The position numbers were made by a program, and so were the translations under genes. Shown here one piece after another: positions 53,369-64,000 of a stretch of DNA of 64,000 nucleotides (position 1 is the first letter of the stretch; the number at the start of each line of letters is the position of its first letter). Under the pieces are notes generated by a model that worked only from the letters and a program-made list of their open reading frames with translations, had not been told where the DNA came from and made no database searches. Source of the DNA: Acidihalobacter prosperus (GTDB lineage: Bacteria > Pseudomonadota > Gammaproteobacteria > DSM-5130 > Acidihalobacteraceae); assembly GCF_000754095.2 (NCBI RefSeq), contig NZ_JQSG02000001.1, positions 667,140-731,139 on the forward strand, written 5' to 3'.

Positions 53369-56300
53369 CTAGCCCACCCATACCCGCGCGTTGCGGAACA
53401 GTCTCAGCCAGGGCGAGTCTTCGTTCCATTCGGGCGGACACCAGGAATACTGCACGCTGCGGAAGGTCCGTTCCGGATGCGGCATCATGATGGTGAAGCG
53501 GCCATCCGCCGAGCACAGCCCGGTGATGCCCAGCGGCGAGCCGTTGGGGTTTTCCGGATAGGCTTCTGTGGGGCGACCATGGTGATCCACGTAGCGCAGC
53601 GTCACCAGTCCGGCGCGCGACACCGCCTCGGCGGTGTTGTCGACGAAATGCGAGCGCCCCTCACCGTGCGAGACGACAATGGGCAGCACCGCACCCTGCA
53701 TGCCTTCGAACAGGATCGACGGCGAAGGCATCACTTCCACCAGCGTCAGGCGCCCCTCGAACTGCTCGGAGGCGTTGCGCTCGAAGCGCGGCCAGTGATC
53801 GGCGCCCGGGATCAGCGACTTGATCTGCGACATCATCTGGCAGCCGTTGCACAGGCCGATGCCGAAGGTATCCTCGCGCTTGAAAAAAGCCTCGAAGGCA
53901 TCTCGCGCGCGTGGATTGAATAGGATCGACTTGGCCCAGCCGCCTCCCGCACCAAGCACATCGCCGTAGGAGAAACCGCCGCCCGCCGCCAGACCGCGAA
54001 AATCGGCCAGATCCGTGCGCCCCTCGATGATGTCGCTCATGTGCACGTCCACCGCCTCGAAACCGGCACGGTGGAAACTGACGGCCATTTCGATCTGCCC
54101 GTTCACCCCCTGCTCGCGCAGGACGGCGACGCGTGGGCGGACGCCGCGCGCAATATACGGCGCAGCCACGTCCTCGTCGGGATCGAAACCCAAGCGGGCA
54201 AACAGACCGGGATCGTCGGCGGCGCCCAGACCGGCGAATTCCTGCTCGGCGCAGTCGGGATTGTCGCGCAGCGCCTGCATGCGATAGCTGGTCTCGCCCC
54301 ACAGACGCTGCAGCGCGACGCGCGTCTCGCGATAGATTTCTCGGCCGCCGGCGCGGATATGCAGCGCGTCGTCGTCGGCCAGCGTGCCGATGATGCGCGC
54401 GTGATGGCCGAGGCCGTACTCCTCCAGGGTCATCAGTGCTTCGTCGACATCGGCGTGCCGCACCTGAATGACCGCGCCCAGCTCCTCGCTGAACAGACTG
54501 GCCAGCGGGTCGCGCACGTCGCCGAGGTCCACGTCAAGACCGCAATGGCCGGCGAAGGCCATCTCGCACAGGGTCGCCAGCAGCCCGCCATCCGAGCGGT
54601 CGTGATACGCCAGCAGCCTGCCGTCGCGGTTGAGCGACTGAATGGACTCGAAGAAACCGCGCAGCGTGTCCGGGGTGTCGAGATCCGGCGCCTGATGGCC
54701 CAGCTGTCCGTAAACCTGCAGCAGTGCCGATCCGCCGAGGCGGTCGCGACCCTTGCCGAGATCCACGAGCACGAGATCGGTGTCGCCCGCGTCGGTCCGT
54801 AGCTGCGGCGTCAGGGTCCTGCGCACGTCCTCGACAGGCGCGAAGGCGGATACGATCAGCGACAGCGGCGCGGTGACCGATCGCGTCTTGCCGCTTTCCT
54901 GCCAGACCGTCTTCATCGACATCGAGTCCTTGCCGACCGGTATGGCGATGCCGAGCGCGGGGCACAGCGCCTCGCCCACCGCGCGCACGGTTTCATAAAG
55001 CGCCGCATCCTCGCCGGGATGCCCCGCCGCCGCCATCCAGTTGGCCGACAGGCGCACATCGCCAAGGCGCGGCACATCCGCCGCGGCCAGATTGGTCAGC
55101 GCCTCGCCGATCGCCATGCGACCGGAGGCGGCCGGATTGAGCAGCGCCAGCGGCGGGCGCTCGCCGATCGCCATCGCCTCGCCGGTATAGCCATAGAAAT
55201 CGCTCAGGGTCACGCCGACATCCGCCACCGGCACCTGCCAGGGGCCGACCATCTGATCGCGCGCAACCAGACCGCCGACGGTGCGGTCGCCTATGGTGAT
55301 CAGGAAACCCTTGCTGGCTACCGTGGGCAAACACAGCACGCGGCGCACAGCCTCGCCGAGTTCGATGCCGTCCAACCGCGGCGGCGTGTGGACGACCTGC
55401 GCTCGATGCACTTCGCGCAGCATCTTGGGCGGCTTGCCGAGCAGCACCTCCATCGGCATGTCGACCACGGTCTCTTCCAGCAACGCGTCGCCGACCACCA
55501 GTCGCTGCTCGGCCGTGGCCTCGCCGATCACCGCATAGGGACAGCGCTCGCGTTCGCACAGCGCGGTGAAGGTATCCAGCCGGTCGCTGTCGATGGCCAG
55601 CACGTAACGCTCCTGCGCCTCGTTGCACCAGATCGCCAGCGGCGACATGCCGGGCTCGTCGTTGGGAATCGCGCGCAGCTCGAAGCGCCCGCCGCGACCC
55701 GCATCGTTGATCAGCTCGGGCACCGCGTTGGACAGGCCGCCGGCGCCGACATCGTGGATCGACAGCACCGGGCTGTCGGCTCCCATCGCCGCGCAACGGT
55801 CGATCACCTCCTGGCAGCGACGCTCCATCTCCGGATTACTGCGCTGCACCGAGGCGAAATCCAGCAGCTCGTCGCTGGCGCCCGTGGCCATGCTCGACGC
55901 CGCGCCGCCGCCCAGGCCGATCTGCATCGCCGGCCCGCCCAGCACCACCACCTGTGCGCCAGCGGGTATCGGCTGCTTGTCCACCTGATCGGCACGCACC
56001 GCGCCCACGCCACCGGCCAGCATGATCGGCTTGTGATAGCCGCGCACCTCGTTGCCGCCAGGACCCGCCACCATCTGTTCGTAGGTCCGGAAGAATCCCG
56101 CGATCCCCGGACGGCCGAACTCGTTGTTGAATGAGGCGCCGCCGATCGGCCCCTCGATCATGATGTCCAGCGCCGCCACGATGCGCCCGGGCTTGCCGTA
56201 ATCTTGTTCCCAGGGCTGTTCGAAGCCTGGAATGCGCAGATTCGACACCGTGAACCCGGTCAACCCGGCCTTCGGGCGCGCGCCGCGCCCGGTGGCGCCC

Positions 56301-57265
56301 TCGTCGCGAATTTCGCCGCCGGCGCCCGTGGCCGCACCCGGGAACGGCGAAATTGCCGTCGGATGGTTGTGCGTCTCTACCTTGATGCAGGTATGCACCG
56401 TCTCGCGGGTGGGCTGATAACGCGTACCGCCCGCCTCCGGCGCGAAACGCACCACCACAGGCGGTCCCGCGAACACGGCGGAATTGTCGTGATAGGCGGA
56501 CAGAATGCCCTCGGGGGCATGGCGGTAGGTGTTGCGGATCATCTCGAACAGGCTCTTGTCCTGCGGCTGCCCGTCGATCACCCAGCTGGCGTTGAAGATC
56601 TTGTGCCGGCAGTGCTCCGAATTCGCCTGCGCGAACATCATCAGCTCGGCGTCTGTCGGATTGCGCCCCAGCGCCACGTAGTTTTCCGCCAGGTACTCGA
56701 TCTCGTCGTCCGAGAGCGCCAACCCAAGCTGGGCATTGGCTGCCCGCAGCGCCGCCAGCGGCTGCTCGCCCAGCGCAACATGGCCCAGCGGTGCCGGCCT
56801 GGCCTCGCCGAACAACGCCAGGGCCTCGTCGGCGGATTCGAACACCGTTTCGGTCATGCGGTCGTGCAGCGCCTCGCGCAACGCCGCCAAGGCCGCCGCG
56901 CCCAGGGGTGCCGACAGGTCCAGCCGGTAGCTGATACCGCGCTCCACGCGCTCGACCACTTCCAAGCCGCAGTGGTGAAGGATATCGCTCGCCTTGCTCG
57001 CCCACGGCGAAATCGTGCCCAGGCGCGGCGCCACCAGCCACTCCAGCACCTCGCCGGACGGCTCGGTTACGGGTGCTGCGCGCGGTGCCTCCAGCACCTG
57101 CATCAGCCGCGCCTGCTGAGACTCGTCCAGTGCGCGCACGGGATAGACAAAGTAGACAAAGCGCGCCGACAAATCGCCTATCGCCGGATCGACGGCCTGC
57201 AGGCGCGCCAACAAACGGGAACGGCGGAACTCGGACAACGCACCATGGCCCTGAACCAACAACAT
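53369..57265 (-). CDS. purL: Phosphoribosylformylglycinamidine synthase (single-chain)
   Basis: A 1298-residue enzyme of purine synthesis: FGAR, glutamine and ATP give FGAM. It matches the large gammaproteobacterial form (E. coli 1295). N-terminal PurS-like domain, linker, two FGAM synthetase repeats (for example [20 protein letters not shown], and [12 protein letters not shown] in the second repeat), and a class-I glutaminase domain at the C-terminus with the Cys in [11 protein letters not shown] and [10 protein letters not shown]. The ATG at 57265 gives the standard N-terminus [15 protein letters not shown]; the frame stays open 65 codons upstream to 57460, across the tmRNA start, which is not credible coding. 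Confidence 0.96.
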   Translation of the reverse strand: MLLVQGHGALSEFRRSRLLARLQAVDPAIGDLSARFVYFVYPVRALDESQQARLMQVLEAPRAAPVTEPSGEVLEWLVAPRLGTISPWASKASDILHHCGLEVVERVERGISYRLDLSAPLGAAALAALREALHDRMTETVFESADEALALFGEARPAPLGHVALGEQPLAALRAANAQLGLALSDDEIEYLAENYVALGRNPTDAELMMFAQANSEHCRHKIFNASWVIDGQPQDKSLFEMIRNTYRHAPEGILSAYHDNSAVFAGPPVVVRFAPEAGGTRYQPTRETVHTCIKVETHNHPTAISPFPGAATGAGGEIRDEGATGRGARPKAGLTGFTVSNLRIPGFEQPWEQDYGKPGRIVAALDIMIEGPIGGASFNNEFGRPGIAGFFRTYEQMVAGPGGNEVRGYHKPIMLAGGVGAVRADQVDKQPIPAGAQVVVLGGPAMQIGLGGGAASSMATGASDELLDFASVQRSNPEMERRCQEVIDRCAAMGADSPVLSIHDVGAGGLSNAVPELINDAGRGGRFELRAIPNDEPGMSPLAIWCNEAQERYVLAIDSDRLDTFTALCERERCPYAVIGEATAEQRLVVGDALLEETVVDMPMEVLLGKPPKMLREVHRAQVVHTPPRLDGIELGEAVRRVLCLPTVASKGFLITIGDRTVGGLVARDQMVGPWQVPVADVGVTLSDFYGYTGEAMAIGERPPLALLNPAASGRMAIGEALTNLAAADVPRLGDVRLSANWMAAAGHPGEDAALYETVRAVGEALCPALGIAIPVGKDSMSMKTVWQESGKTRSVTAPLSLIVSAFAPVEDVRRTLTPQLRTDAGDTDLVLVDLGKGRDRLGGSALLQVYGQLGHQAPDLDTPDTLRGFFESIQSLNRDGRLLAYHDRSDGGLLATLCEMAFAGHCGLDVDLGDVRDPLASLFSEELGAVIQVRHADVDEALMTLEEYGLGHHARIIGTLADDDALHIRAGGREIYRETRVALQRLWGETSYRMQALRDNPDCAEQEFAGLGAADDPGLFARLGFDPDEDVAAPYIARGVRPRVAVLREQGVNGQIEMAVSFHRAGFEAVDVHMSDIIEGRTDLADFRGLAAGGGFSYGDVLGAGGGWAKSILFNPRARDAFEAFFKREDTFGIGLCNGCQMMSQIKSLIPGADHWPRFERNASEQFEGRLTLVEVMPSPSILFEGMQGAVLPIVVSHGEGRSHFVDNTAEAVSRAGLVTLRYVDHHGRPTEAYPENPNGSPLGITGLCSADGRFTIMMPHPERTFRSVQYSWCPPEWNEDSPWLRLFRNARVWVG

Positions 57266-57365
57266 AGCGATCAACCCACTGGCGAAGAGGGCGCAATCAT
57301 AAAGGAATCGCCCCTTGTACGCATGCCTGCCAGCCCCCATAACGCCTATGGACGGGGCAATCTGG

Positions 57366-57371
57366 TATACT
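57366..57371 (+). promoter_or_regulatory. -10 box of the tmRNA promoter
   Basis: TATACT lies 15 bases upstream of the mature tmRNA 5' end. No clear -35 box is present at 17 bases. Confidence 0.6.
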
Positions 57372-57385
57372 GACCCCTCATCAAC

Positions 57386-57750
57386 GGGGGCGACCTGGAT
57401 TCGACGTGGGTCGCGAAACCGGAGGTGCATGCCGAGGATGTAGCTGCCCTCGTAAATCACGCTGCAAATTTATAGTTGCCAACGACGACAACTACGCACT
57501 CGCCGCTTAAAACCCGGTAGGGGTGCCGTCTGACTGGGGCCGTGCTTGTGCGCCCAGATACCAGGCGTCGACTCTCACAAGATCGCGATGAAGCTCTCCC
57601 AGGGCCGACTCGTTAAAACCTAACTGGGATCGCCGACTGTTTTCCCTGCCCGTCGGGTAGCAGGCGGTTAAACTCAAAGACCGGGATAAGCATGTAGAGC
57701 CGAAGGCAGAGGACTTGCGGACGCGGGTTCGATTCCCGCCGCCTCCACCA
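57386..57750 (+). ncRNA. ssrA: Transfer-messenger RNA (tmRNA)
   Basis: A 365-base one-piece tmRNA. The 5' end GGGGGCGACCTGGATTCGAC pairs with the 3' acceptor CGCCTCC (one G-U), followed by ACCA with encoded CCA. The T arm reads GGGTTCGATTCCC. The tag frame starts with the resume codon GCC at 57478 and stops with TAA at 57508-57510, giving ANDDNYALAA, a typical proteobacterial degradation tag ending in ALAA. It rescues stalled ribosomes with SmpB. Convergent pseudoknot stems fill the middle. A clear terminator follows. Confidence 0.97.
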
Positions 57751-57760
57751 AACACCCAGC

Positions 57761-57788
57761 AGGCCATCCGGAAGGATGGCCTTTTTTG
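57761..57788 (+). terminator. Intrinsic terminator of tmRNA
   Basis: AGGCCATCC and GGATGGCCT enclose GGAA and are followed by six T, eleven bases after the CCA end. Confidence 0.92.
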
Positions 57789-57924
57789 TGCCCGCCCGGC
57801 GGCGCGCCACCATCGCCGCCCCGGACATGTCGGGAGCGGGAACCCGCGACCACGCACCGGGTCTGAGGACCACACACGCCGCCTCGGCGCGGCGCCTATC
57901 AGTTCAGCAATGAGGTAATTCCCG

Positions 57925-58797
57925 ATGGCCGACGCCAAACCCTACACGCCTCCCAGGGTCTGGACCTGGGATCGCGCAAACGGCGGGCATTTCGCCCGCA
58001 TCAACCGACCCGTGGCCGGCGCCACCCACGAGAAGGCCCTGCCGGTCGGCAAGCATCCACTGCAGCTTTACTCCCTGGGTACGCCCAACGGCATCAAGGT
58101 CACCATCATGCTGGAGGAACTGCTCGCGCTCGGACATGCCGGCGCGGAATACGATGCCTGGCTGATCGACATTCTCGAAGGCGAGCAGTTCTCCAGCGGT
58201 TTCGTCGCGGTGAACCCCAATTCGAAAATTCCGGCCATGGTCGACCTCAGCACGACCCCGGCGACGCGAGTATTCGAATCGGGCTCGATCCTGCTTTATC
58301 TGGCCGAAAAGTTCGGCGCCTTCCTGCCGGTCGAACACGCCAAACGGACTGAAACCCTGAACTGGCTGTTCTGGCACATGGGCGCCACGGCCGATCTCGG
58401 CGGCGGCTTCGGTCATTTTTATGCCTACGCCCCCGAAAAATGGCAGTATCCGATCGACCGCTACGCGATGGAAGTCAAACGCCAGATGGACGTGCTCAAC
58501 CGCAATCTGAACGAACGCGAGTTCATCGCCGGCGACGAGTACACCATCGCGGACATGGGCATCTTCCCCTGGTACGGCGAGTTGGCGAAGGGCCGGCTCT
58601 ACGAAGCGGGAGAATTCCTTTCGGTGCACGAATATCCCCACGTCATCCGCTGGGCGGACACCCTCCTCGCCCGCGAACCCGTGCGCCGCGGACGCATGGT
58701 CAACCGTACCCGCGGCGAACCCGCCGAACAGCTGCGCGAACGCCACGACGCCAGCGACTTCGACACCCGTACCGAAGACAAGCTCATGCGAGACTGA
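57925..58797 (+). CDS. yghU: YghU-like glutathione S-transferase (disulfide-bond reductase)
   Basis: A 290-residue GST of the nu class, which reduces disulfides with glutathione. A 50-residue N-terminal extension precedes the thioredoxin-like half (HPLQLYSLGTPNGIKVTIML, NPNSKIPAMVD, ESGSILLYLAEKF), then the all-helical half with LFWHMGATADLGGGFGHF and EYTIADMGIFPWYG. The TPNG segment (Thr/Asn in place of a catalytic Ser or Cys) is the YghU signature. GAGG precedes the ATG at 57925. Convergent with the Wadjet genes. Confidence 0.92.
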   Translation: MADAKPYTPPRVWTWDRANGGHFARINRPVAGATHEKALPVGKHPLQLYSLGTPNGIKVTIMLEELLALGHAGAEYDAWLIDILEGEQFSSGFVAVNPNSKIPAMVDLSTTPATRVFESGSILLYLAEKFGAFLPVEHAKRTETLNWLFWHMGATADLGGGFGHFYAYAPEKWQYPIDRYAMEVKRQMDVLNRNLNEREFIAGDEYTIADMGIFPWYGELAKGRLYEAGEFLSVHEYPHVIRWADTLLAREPVRRGRMVNRTRGEPAEQLRERHDASDFDTRTEDKLMRD

Positions 58798-58824
58798 ACG
58801 CAAGCGGATCGCCGTGCCCACGCA

Positions 58825-60090
58825 TCAGGTCGCTTCCTGATCAACGAAGCGACCTTGCCGACGCAGCGCTGGCAACAAGATTTCGTCTGCATAGGCGCAG
58901 CCGGTCTTCCCCGGATCGCACTGTTCGGTTTTGTCGGCCAGTTCGGGATGATGTCCGCCGCCGGCCTCAAGCAGCACCAGTTGGGCGTCATAGCCCGCCG
59001 GCCAAGCGCGCACATCACCGAAACGCTGGCGCAACGCCTTGAGGATTGCCATGCCGGCGTAATCCAGGTCTCCCCAAAACCAGAGACGGTAGTTCTCATG
59101 TCGCTCGCCGAACCACCAATCTTCGAATGGTTTACGGCAGCTGGGCTTTACGGCGCCATGATAGTGCAGGCTCGCGCCACTGCGCGTGCGTATACGCGCC
59201 GCGCTGCCGCGGAATCCGGCGACGTAGACCAGATCGAGCAGAACGACCTCTTCCGGGATACCGGCCAACGCCTGGACGTAGCTATCCTGGTTTTCGATGA
59301 ACAATATATCCCCGCGAGCAGCGGCAAGGCGTGAGTGGACCAGCACCGGCCGCGGGGCGATGACAACATCGCGGAAGATGCATTTGAGCAATTCCTCTCG
59401 CGTGTCGAGCAGTTTCGAGTGCCCCCAAAAACAGCGGGCGCTCAACTGGCGCAATGTCAGACCGCCACATGCGAGCGCCCCTACTCGGATAAAGGCCTCT
59501 ACAACCTCTTCTGCCGATTTTCCTGACACGCTGACAGGATGCAAAATCAACGAATTCCCATTATAGACAAAGGCCTCGGCACGTGATGCCACAGCTGTGC
59601 CCCACAGATCCCGGTAACGAGGCTGCACAGGACGTGACAGCCAGCTTCGCAGTAGAGCCTCCCCGCTCTCGACCAACCTGAAAGTGGCGCCCGCATACTC
59701 CGCTTCATAAGGTTTACGATTGCGTTTCAGCGATATCTCGATCACGCAATCCTTAAGATCACGACAGATGAGCGCCCATGTCCTGTCAGCCGCCTGATCA
59801 TGACGATACAGGCGTGGCGCGCATTCCGGGCTCAGCCTGAGACCAGGCGGTCGCGCACGCGATTCCGTACCCTTGCGATCCAGCCGATCCAGCAAGCTGC
59901 CGAGGAGCCCTCGAATTTCTGGTTCGTCATCCAACCATGCCGGACATGGCGGCGTTGCCGCGCCCGCCTGTCGGCCATCGCGTGTCGTTGCGCTTACGAT
60001 CCGAAGGCCTCCATGAAATCCAGCTCGGCCTGCTGGTAGACGGAATGCCGGTGGCGTTTCCAGAGCGCTTCGATGCGCGCCCGGTTGCAC
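58825..60090 (-). CDS. jetD: Wadjet system protein JetD (DUF2220, TOPRIM-like nuclease)
   Basis: Up to 421 residues. The C-terminal half carries the TOPRIM-like pattern of JetD: Glu266 in DILFIENQDSYV and the Asp pair 341/343 in LWFWGDLDYAGMAIL. JetD is the nuclease that cuts plasmid DNA extruded by JetABC. The start is unclear: GTG at 60090 would overlap jetC by 97 bases, whereas TTG at 59934 (sequence LDDEPEIRGLLGSLL) leaves a 59-base gap and gives 369 residues; no ATG is available in between. The N-terminal domain (DUF3322-like) is only weakly recognisable. Last gene of the jet operon. Confidence 0.85.
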   Translation of the reverse strand: MQPGAHRSALETPPAFRLPAGRAGFHGGLRIVSATTRDGRQAGAATPPCPAWLDDEPEIRGLLGSLLDRLDRKGTESRARPPGLRLSPECAPRLYRHDQAADRTWALICRDLKDCVIEISLKRNRKPYEAEYAGATFRLVESGEALLRSWLSRPVQPRYRDLWGTAVASRAEAFVYNGNSLILHPVSVSGKSAEEVVEAFIRVGALACGGLTLRQLSARCFWGHSKLLDTREELLKCIFRDVVIAPRPVLVHSRLAAARGDILFIENQDSYVQALAGIPEEVVLLDLVYVAGFRGSAARIRTRSGASLHYHGAVKPSCRKPFEDWWFGERHENYRLWFWGDLDYAGMAILKALRQRFGDVRAWPAGYDAQLVLLEAGGGHHPELADKTEQCDPGKTGCAYADEILLPALRRQGRFVDQEAT

Positions 60091-63000
60091 TGCTTGCGGT
60101 CGACCAGCACCCGTGTCGACAACTGCCCGCGGGGTGCCTCGCTAGGCACCTTGGCGAACACGAATTCGTTGCTGATCAGATCGAGATACGGTCCGCACTT
60201 GCTGGTCGGCATGATGAAGATCAGCTGCAGGCCGAGCGATTCGGCGAGATACTGGATGACTTCGCGTGAGCGCGCTTCGTCCATCTTCGAGAAGGCCTCG
60301 TCCACCAGCACCATGCGCAGATGGACCGCGCCCTCGGCGAAACGGAAGGCGGAGGTGATCGCAGCCGAACGGATGATGTAGGCCGGGGTTTCCAACTGCC
60401 CTCCGGAGCCGGTGCCGTATTCGCTGAGCGGGATCGGCGCCTTGCCCGCCACTTCCTTGTAGATCTCGTAGCGGCGGTAATTGCGGTAGTCGGCAATGCG
60501 TTCGAGTTCGCGCACCGCGCGCTGCTCGTCCTCGTCGAGCAGCATGGCCATGAGCCGGTCGCGTATGCCGCGGGAACGCTCACTGAGCTGCGCGTCGAAC
60601 AGCGTCACTTCGTCACCCAGCCCCGGCGTGCGCACGACTTCCTCGAAGAAACGCGAATAGTCGCGGTATTCGGGCACCCACTCGCTGGCGAAGCGGAATA
60701 CCTCCCGATCGGCGCCGAAGCGATGGTGCTGCAGCTCCTTGTTCAGCAGGTCGATCTGGCGCCGCCCTTCGTTGAGCGCTTGGTAAATGGCATGGCAGAG
60801 ATGCGAAACGAAGGCGTTGTTGAACGCATCCTTGAGTTCGGCCAGCTGGGCGTGCTTTTCCACCAGGATGTTGTTGCGCAACAGGTTGTGCACGCGGTCA
60901 AGTTCGCGCCGAACTTCGCACACGGACTGGAACAGCGCCGGGCCGTATTCGCCGCTGAACGGCGCATAGACGATGGCGTCCGAGGGGCGGCAGTCCTGGT
61001 TGTGTTGCAGAACGGCCTCGGCGAGCCGGCGTTCGGCCGTGTGCAGGTTTCTTTCCAGCTCCTGCCTATACTGTTTCGAGAATTCGATATTGAGTTCGCG
61101 CGCCTCCCGGTCGGCCGTTTCCAGCCGGGCTTCTAGGGCGAAATCGGGCCAGACCGGGGCGATCGCGGCCAGATCGGCCTCGCGCGCCGCCACCGTCTCC
61201 CGGTTTCGGTTCTGCAGACCGTCCAGCGCCTTGAGTTGTCGCTCGGTGTCCTCCAGCTCCTTGCCGAGCTTGCCCTTGTGTTCGTTGAGCCGGTCCTTTT
61301 CGGTACTCAGTTCCGCATACTCCGCCTGTAGCGCCTGCAGCCGCTGTTCCAGGTCCTGGTGTTCGGAAAGATCGAGCCGGGCCAGGCGTGATTCGTTTTC
61401 GTCGAGCGCACGGCGCGTGGCCAGCACATCGCGCAACACGTCGCCGTAGGCCGAAACGGCCACGCGGTCGACGGCCTGCAGCAATGCCGCCGCCTGCTGG
61501 ATCTGGTCGCCGGCGGCGTGCCATTCAATCTCGATGGCTTCCAGTTCGGCGTGCTTGGCGGTCAGGGCGCGCGCGCGCGCGGCGGCACCGAAGACCAGGT
61601 CGGCGTCGCCCATGTCGCAGCGCCACATGCTGTAGTTGCCGGAAGCCATACCGTCATCCGTCACCCCCCGCCGCGTGCCGCGCAGCGCTTCGGCGGATTC
61701 GACGCGCACGACGCTGCCGTAGCTCGCCACCAGGTAATGCCTGGCCACCGCATGGCTGAATTCCAGCACATGGATGATCGACTGCGTGTCGAGCGCGATC
61801 CGGGCAGCGTCCTCGGCGGCCTTGTGGCCCTGAATGACCCGCGCCCGGTTGTCGCGCCCCGGCAGCGCGCGGACGATACGGATAGCCTGCGCCTCGTGAT
61901 CCGGCGCGACGAGGATGGAGAATCGCGCGCCGCCGAGATAGCCTTCGATCGCCGCCTGCCAACGCGCGTCGCGGACCTCGACATGATCGCAGAGCACGCG
62001 CGGATCGGCTTCCGGGCACTGCTGGCGGATGGCCTTGAGCGCCCGCTCCACCGCCGGCGGATAACTCACCAGATTCGCGCCGAGGCGTTCGATCTCGCGC
62101 CGTTTCTCGTCGCGCTGATGCGCCAACGCGCCATAGCGGGCGCGCGCGGCGTGCGCCAGATTCATCAAGCGATCGCGCGCGCTCCCGGATTCGCGTGCCG
62201 CGTGCCACAGCGCGTGCCAGCGATTATGTGCCCGCTGCACCGCCAGCAGCGCCTCCAGGCGCTGTTCCAACCCCGCGCCGCCACCGGCGATGTCGCGCTG
62301 CACCAGCGCATGGACGTCCGCCAGCATCTCGCCTGCGGTCTCGACCACCGCCCGTCCGAGCGCCTGTGCCTCCGAAGCGGACGGCCCGGGCAACGTCTCG
62401 GCCACGGATGGATCGTCCAGCGCGCGCAGGATCGTGCGCGTGGCCTCCACATTCGCCGCAACCGTCCGATCCTGCTCGACCAGCCGGTGGGCGCCTTCGA
62501 CCAAGGCCTCGCCGAGTGCCTGCGACTGGCGCTCGATTTCGTCCTTCTGACGCAGCGCGTCGACACCCTGGCGCTGGGCTTCCAGTTCGATCAGCTGGCG
62601 CTGTACGCCGACCGTCTGGGTTTGAACGGTCGCGAGACGCGCCTCGAGTTCGGCCTGTTCCGCGCGCTGTTCTCGCTGCAGCGCCTTGCCACGCAGGTAG
62701 TCCTGCTGGCGCAGGCCGTATTCGGCCTGGGCGAGCGTGTAATCGAGCAGGTTGAGGTCGATCCAGTGGTCGATATAGGCCTGTGCGTGAGCGTTGGCAC
62801 GGGCGAGCGTGTCGATCGAGGCCAGCAGCCTCGACGCGTCGCGCTCCATGCCGTGGATGGTCTTGAGCTGGCTGGAGACCGAGCGGATCGCTTCTCCGAG
62901 ATCCTTGGGTTCGAGGATTTCCTCGGCCACGAAACGGTCGATGCTTTTGACCGGCTTGTAGGCCATGAAGCGCGAAAAGGCGCGCGCGGCGGCCACCGCT

Positions 63001-63626
63001 TCCGTTTCGGTAACGGAATCGGGCTTGCCGCGCAGGGCACCGTAAAGGCGGCGCAAATAGGCTTTCTTGGCGTCGTATCGTTCGACGCGCCGCTTGCCCA
63101 ACATCCGGATCAGCTCGGTCTGGAGTTCGCTGAGCGCCACCACGTAACGGCCGGATTCCTCCTCGCGCACGAAATCGCCGAGCGCGAGTTCGGCACCGGG
63201 GACAATGAAGTACTGCGCGTCGTCCTGGCGTGCCACCGTGTTGCCGCCGGCGATATCCAGCCAGGCGCGCACGCCGATGACAGCGGTGAACGGCTCGGCC
63301 GGTTCGCCCTCGTTCGGTTGGAACACGGCGGCAACGTAGCCATCGGTGGGGTCCAGGCGCGCATAACTGCCGTCGTCGCAACCGAGCACATAGGAGGCGA
63401 GCGTGCGCACGCGCTTGCCCCCACGCCCGCGCTGGGTGGTTTCGTCCTGGCCGGGGTTGTACTGGAACAGGCTTTCGTGGGCGGCGGTCATCACCGTCTG
63501 GATCGCGTCGGCCGCCGTGGTCTTGCCCGAGCCGTTGCCGCCGGAGAACAGATTGAGCGGGCCGAACTCGAAGTCGATGCTCGGGATGTTACCCCAATTG
63601 ATGAAGACGAAACGCTTAAGAAACAT
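59994..63626 (-). CDS. jetC: Wadjet system SMC-like ATPase JetC
   Basis: A 1210-residue MukB/SMC-like ATPase. Walker A is GGNGSGKT (residues 29-36) after [20 protein letters not shown]; two long coiled-coil arms (about 290-450 and 690-930) flank a hinge near 540-640; the C-terminal head has [14 protein letters not shown] (signature) and [19 protein letters not shown] (Walker B and D loop). It forms the loop-extruding motor with JetA (kleisin) and JetB (KITE), which detects small circular DNA. The ATG at 63626 overlaps jetB by 11 bases. Confidence 0.94.
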   Translation of the reverse strand: MFLKRFVFINWGNIPSIDFEFGPLNLFSGGNGSGKTTAADAIQTVMTAAHESLFQYNPGQDETTQRGRGGKRVRTLASYVLGCDDGSYARLDPTDGYVAAVFQPNEGEPAEPFTAVIGVRAWLDIAGGNTVARQDDAQYFIVPGAELALGDFVREEESGRYVVALSELQTELIRMLGKRRVERYDAKKAYLRRLYGALRGKPDSVTETEAVAAARAFSRFMAYKPVKSIDRFVAEEILEPKDLGEAIRSVSSQLKTIHGMERDASRLLASIDTLARANAHAQAYIDHWIDLNLLDYTLAQAEYGLRQQDYLRGKALQREQRAEQAELEARLATVQTQTVGVQRQLIELEAQRQGVDALRQKDEIERQSQALGEALVEGAHRLVEQDRTVAANVEATRTILRALDDPSVAETLPGPSASEAQALGRAVVETAGEMLADVHALVQRDIAGGGAGLEQRLEALLAVQRAHNRWHALWHAARESGSARDRLMNLAHAARARYGALAHQRDEKRREIERLGANLVSYPPAVERALKAIRQQCPEADPRVLCDHVEVRDARWQAAIEGYLGGARFSILVAPDHEAQAIRIVRALPGRDNRARVIQGHKAAEDAARIALDTQSIIHVLEFSHAVARHYLVASYGSVVRVESAEALRGTRRGVTDDGMASGNYSMWRCDMGDADLVFGAAARARALTAKHAELEAIEIEWHAAGDQIQQAAALLQAVDRVAVSAYGDVLRDVLATRRALDENESRLARLDLSEHQDLEQRLQALQAEYAELSTEKDRLNEHKGKLGKELEDTERQLKALDGLQNRNRETVAAREADLAAIAPVWPDFALEARLETADREARELNIEFSKQYRQELERNLHTAERRLAEAVLQHNQDCRPSDAIVYAPFSGEYGPALFQSVCEVRRELDRVHNLLRNNILVEKHAQLAELKDAFNNAFVSHLCHAIYQALNEGRRQIDLLNKELQHHRFGADREVFRFASEWVPEYRDYSRFFEEVVRTPGLGDEVTLFDAQLSERSRGIRDRLMAMLLDEDEQRAVRELERIADYRNYRRYEIYKEVAGKAPIPLSEYGTGSGGQLETPAYIIRSAAITSAFRFAEGAVHLRMVLVDEAFSKMDEARSREVIQYLAESLGLQLIFIMPTSKCGPYLDLISNEFVFAKVPSEAPRGQLSTRVLVDRKQCNRARIEALWKRHRHSVYQQAELDFMEAFGS

Positions 63627-64000
63627 CGTCTTCCTCCGGCGGCGCTTCGGCCGGCAACGCGTCTTCCAGGGCGATCAGGGCCTCGTCGGTGACGAAGGCG
63701 GTGATCATCGGATGAATGCGCAGACCCGCTTCGCCGGTATCGAGGTCGTCTTCCTGACGATACTGGATCAGGCGCAGCCGGCGCAGCCGCTCGAACACCC
63801 GTTTGCGATCGGTAAGCCTCTCCGGCAGCATGCGCCCCAGTTGGTTGCGCAGGGCGATGCCGAGGGATTCGATCGACTCGGTCACGTAGCCGCCATCGTC
63901 GAGCTGCCCTTCGCGCAGGGCCTTGTCGTACTGCTGCCGCAGCACCAGCAACAGGGCAACCTCGTCCTGGCGCAGACGCGCGCGCAGACCGCCTGCGAAC
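63616..64000 (-). CDS. jetB: Wadjet system protein JetB (DUF4194), partial
   Basis: The C-terminal 127 residues are inside the window and the frame is open to the edge, so the gene starts beyond 64000. The sequence has a winged-helix look ([19 protein letters not shown], then [20 protein letters not shown]) and an acidic end, as in the DUF4194 KITE-like JetB. The position directly before jetC, with an 11-base overlap, fixes the call. jetA is expected next, outside the window. Confidence 0.85.
   Translation of the reverse strand, partial: FAGGLRARLRQDEVALLLVLRQQYDKALREGQLDDGGYVTESIESLGIALRNQLGRMLPERLTDRKRVFERLRRLRLIQYRQEDDLDTGEAGLRIHPMITAFVTDEALIALEDALPAEAPPEEDDVS

Noticed and set aside
57478-57938. 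Protein-coding frames on the minus strand over the tmRNA
   Set aside because: The region is explained by a complete tmRNA with acceptor stem, tag frame and terminator; the frames have no ribosome-binding sites or recognisable domains.

Overview
The window is GC-rich, densely coded chromosome with a canonical tmRNA, a single-chain PurL of about 1300 residues, a RelA-type (p)ppGpp synthetase and a ybbAP/tesA cluster. This points to a gammaproteobacterium. The two quinol oxidases, the RND and copper modules and a plasmid replicon resembling the IncQ-like type would suit an acidophilic or metal-exposed lineage such as Acidihalobacter or Acidithiobacillia relatives. That placement is inference; no 16S gene is present.

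Layout. 1-3.3 kb: end of a cytochrome bo quinol oxidase operon (cyoB end, cyoC, cyoD, a CtaA-like membrane protein, cyoE). 3.3-12.8 kb: a cyanide-insensitive-type bd oxidase (cydA/cioA, cydB), a small membrane protein, a sensor kinase, an NtrC-class sigma-54 activator and the cydDC ABC exporter. A near-consensus -24/-12 promoter and a perfect 13-bp inverted repeat precede cydA, so the bd operon probably answers to the activator encoded next to it. 12.9-21 kb: YqjD/YqjE/YqjK-like envelope genes, a DegP/MucD protease, gnd, a frameshifted dedA, a GH15 glucoamylase and an exported protein. 21-29.6 kb: an RND tripartite pump divergent from a Spy/CpxP-like protein and an OmpR/EnvZ-type pair.

29.67-37.07 kb is a 7.4-kb integrated element bounded by 50-bp direct repeats made from the 3' part of tRNA-Val(CAC). 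It carries an AlpA-like regulator, a RepA-like helicase ATPase, a RepC-like initiator whose 3' end is made of four 22-bp iterons, an origin-like region with large inverted repeats, a paralogous pair of small HTH-like proteins, a HigB/HigA-like toxin-antitoxin pair with an apparently leaderless toxin mRNA, a cytoplasmic trypsin-like protease and a tyrosine integrase. It looks like a plasmid replicon that became an integrative element.

37.4-43.7 kb: copper module (CusS/CusR-type pair, CopA multicopper oxidase, CopB, a cupredoxin-like protein, cytochrome b561). 43.8-53.3 kb: a PcaD-like hydrolase, relA, ybbP/ybbA-like transporter genes, tesA, an MFS exporter, a HAD phosphatase and an unrecognised protein. 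53.4-58.8 kb: purL, tmRNA (ssrA) and a YghU-like glutathione transferase. 58.8-64 kb: the jetB (cut by the window edge), jetC and jetD genes of a Wadjet anti-plasmid system; jetA should lie just outside. An integrated plasmid-like element and an anti-plasmid SMC system therefore occur within 22 kb of each other.
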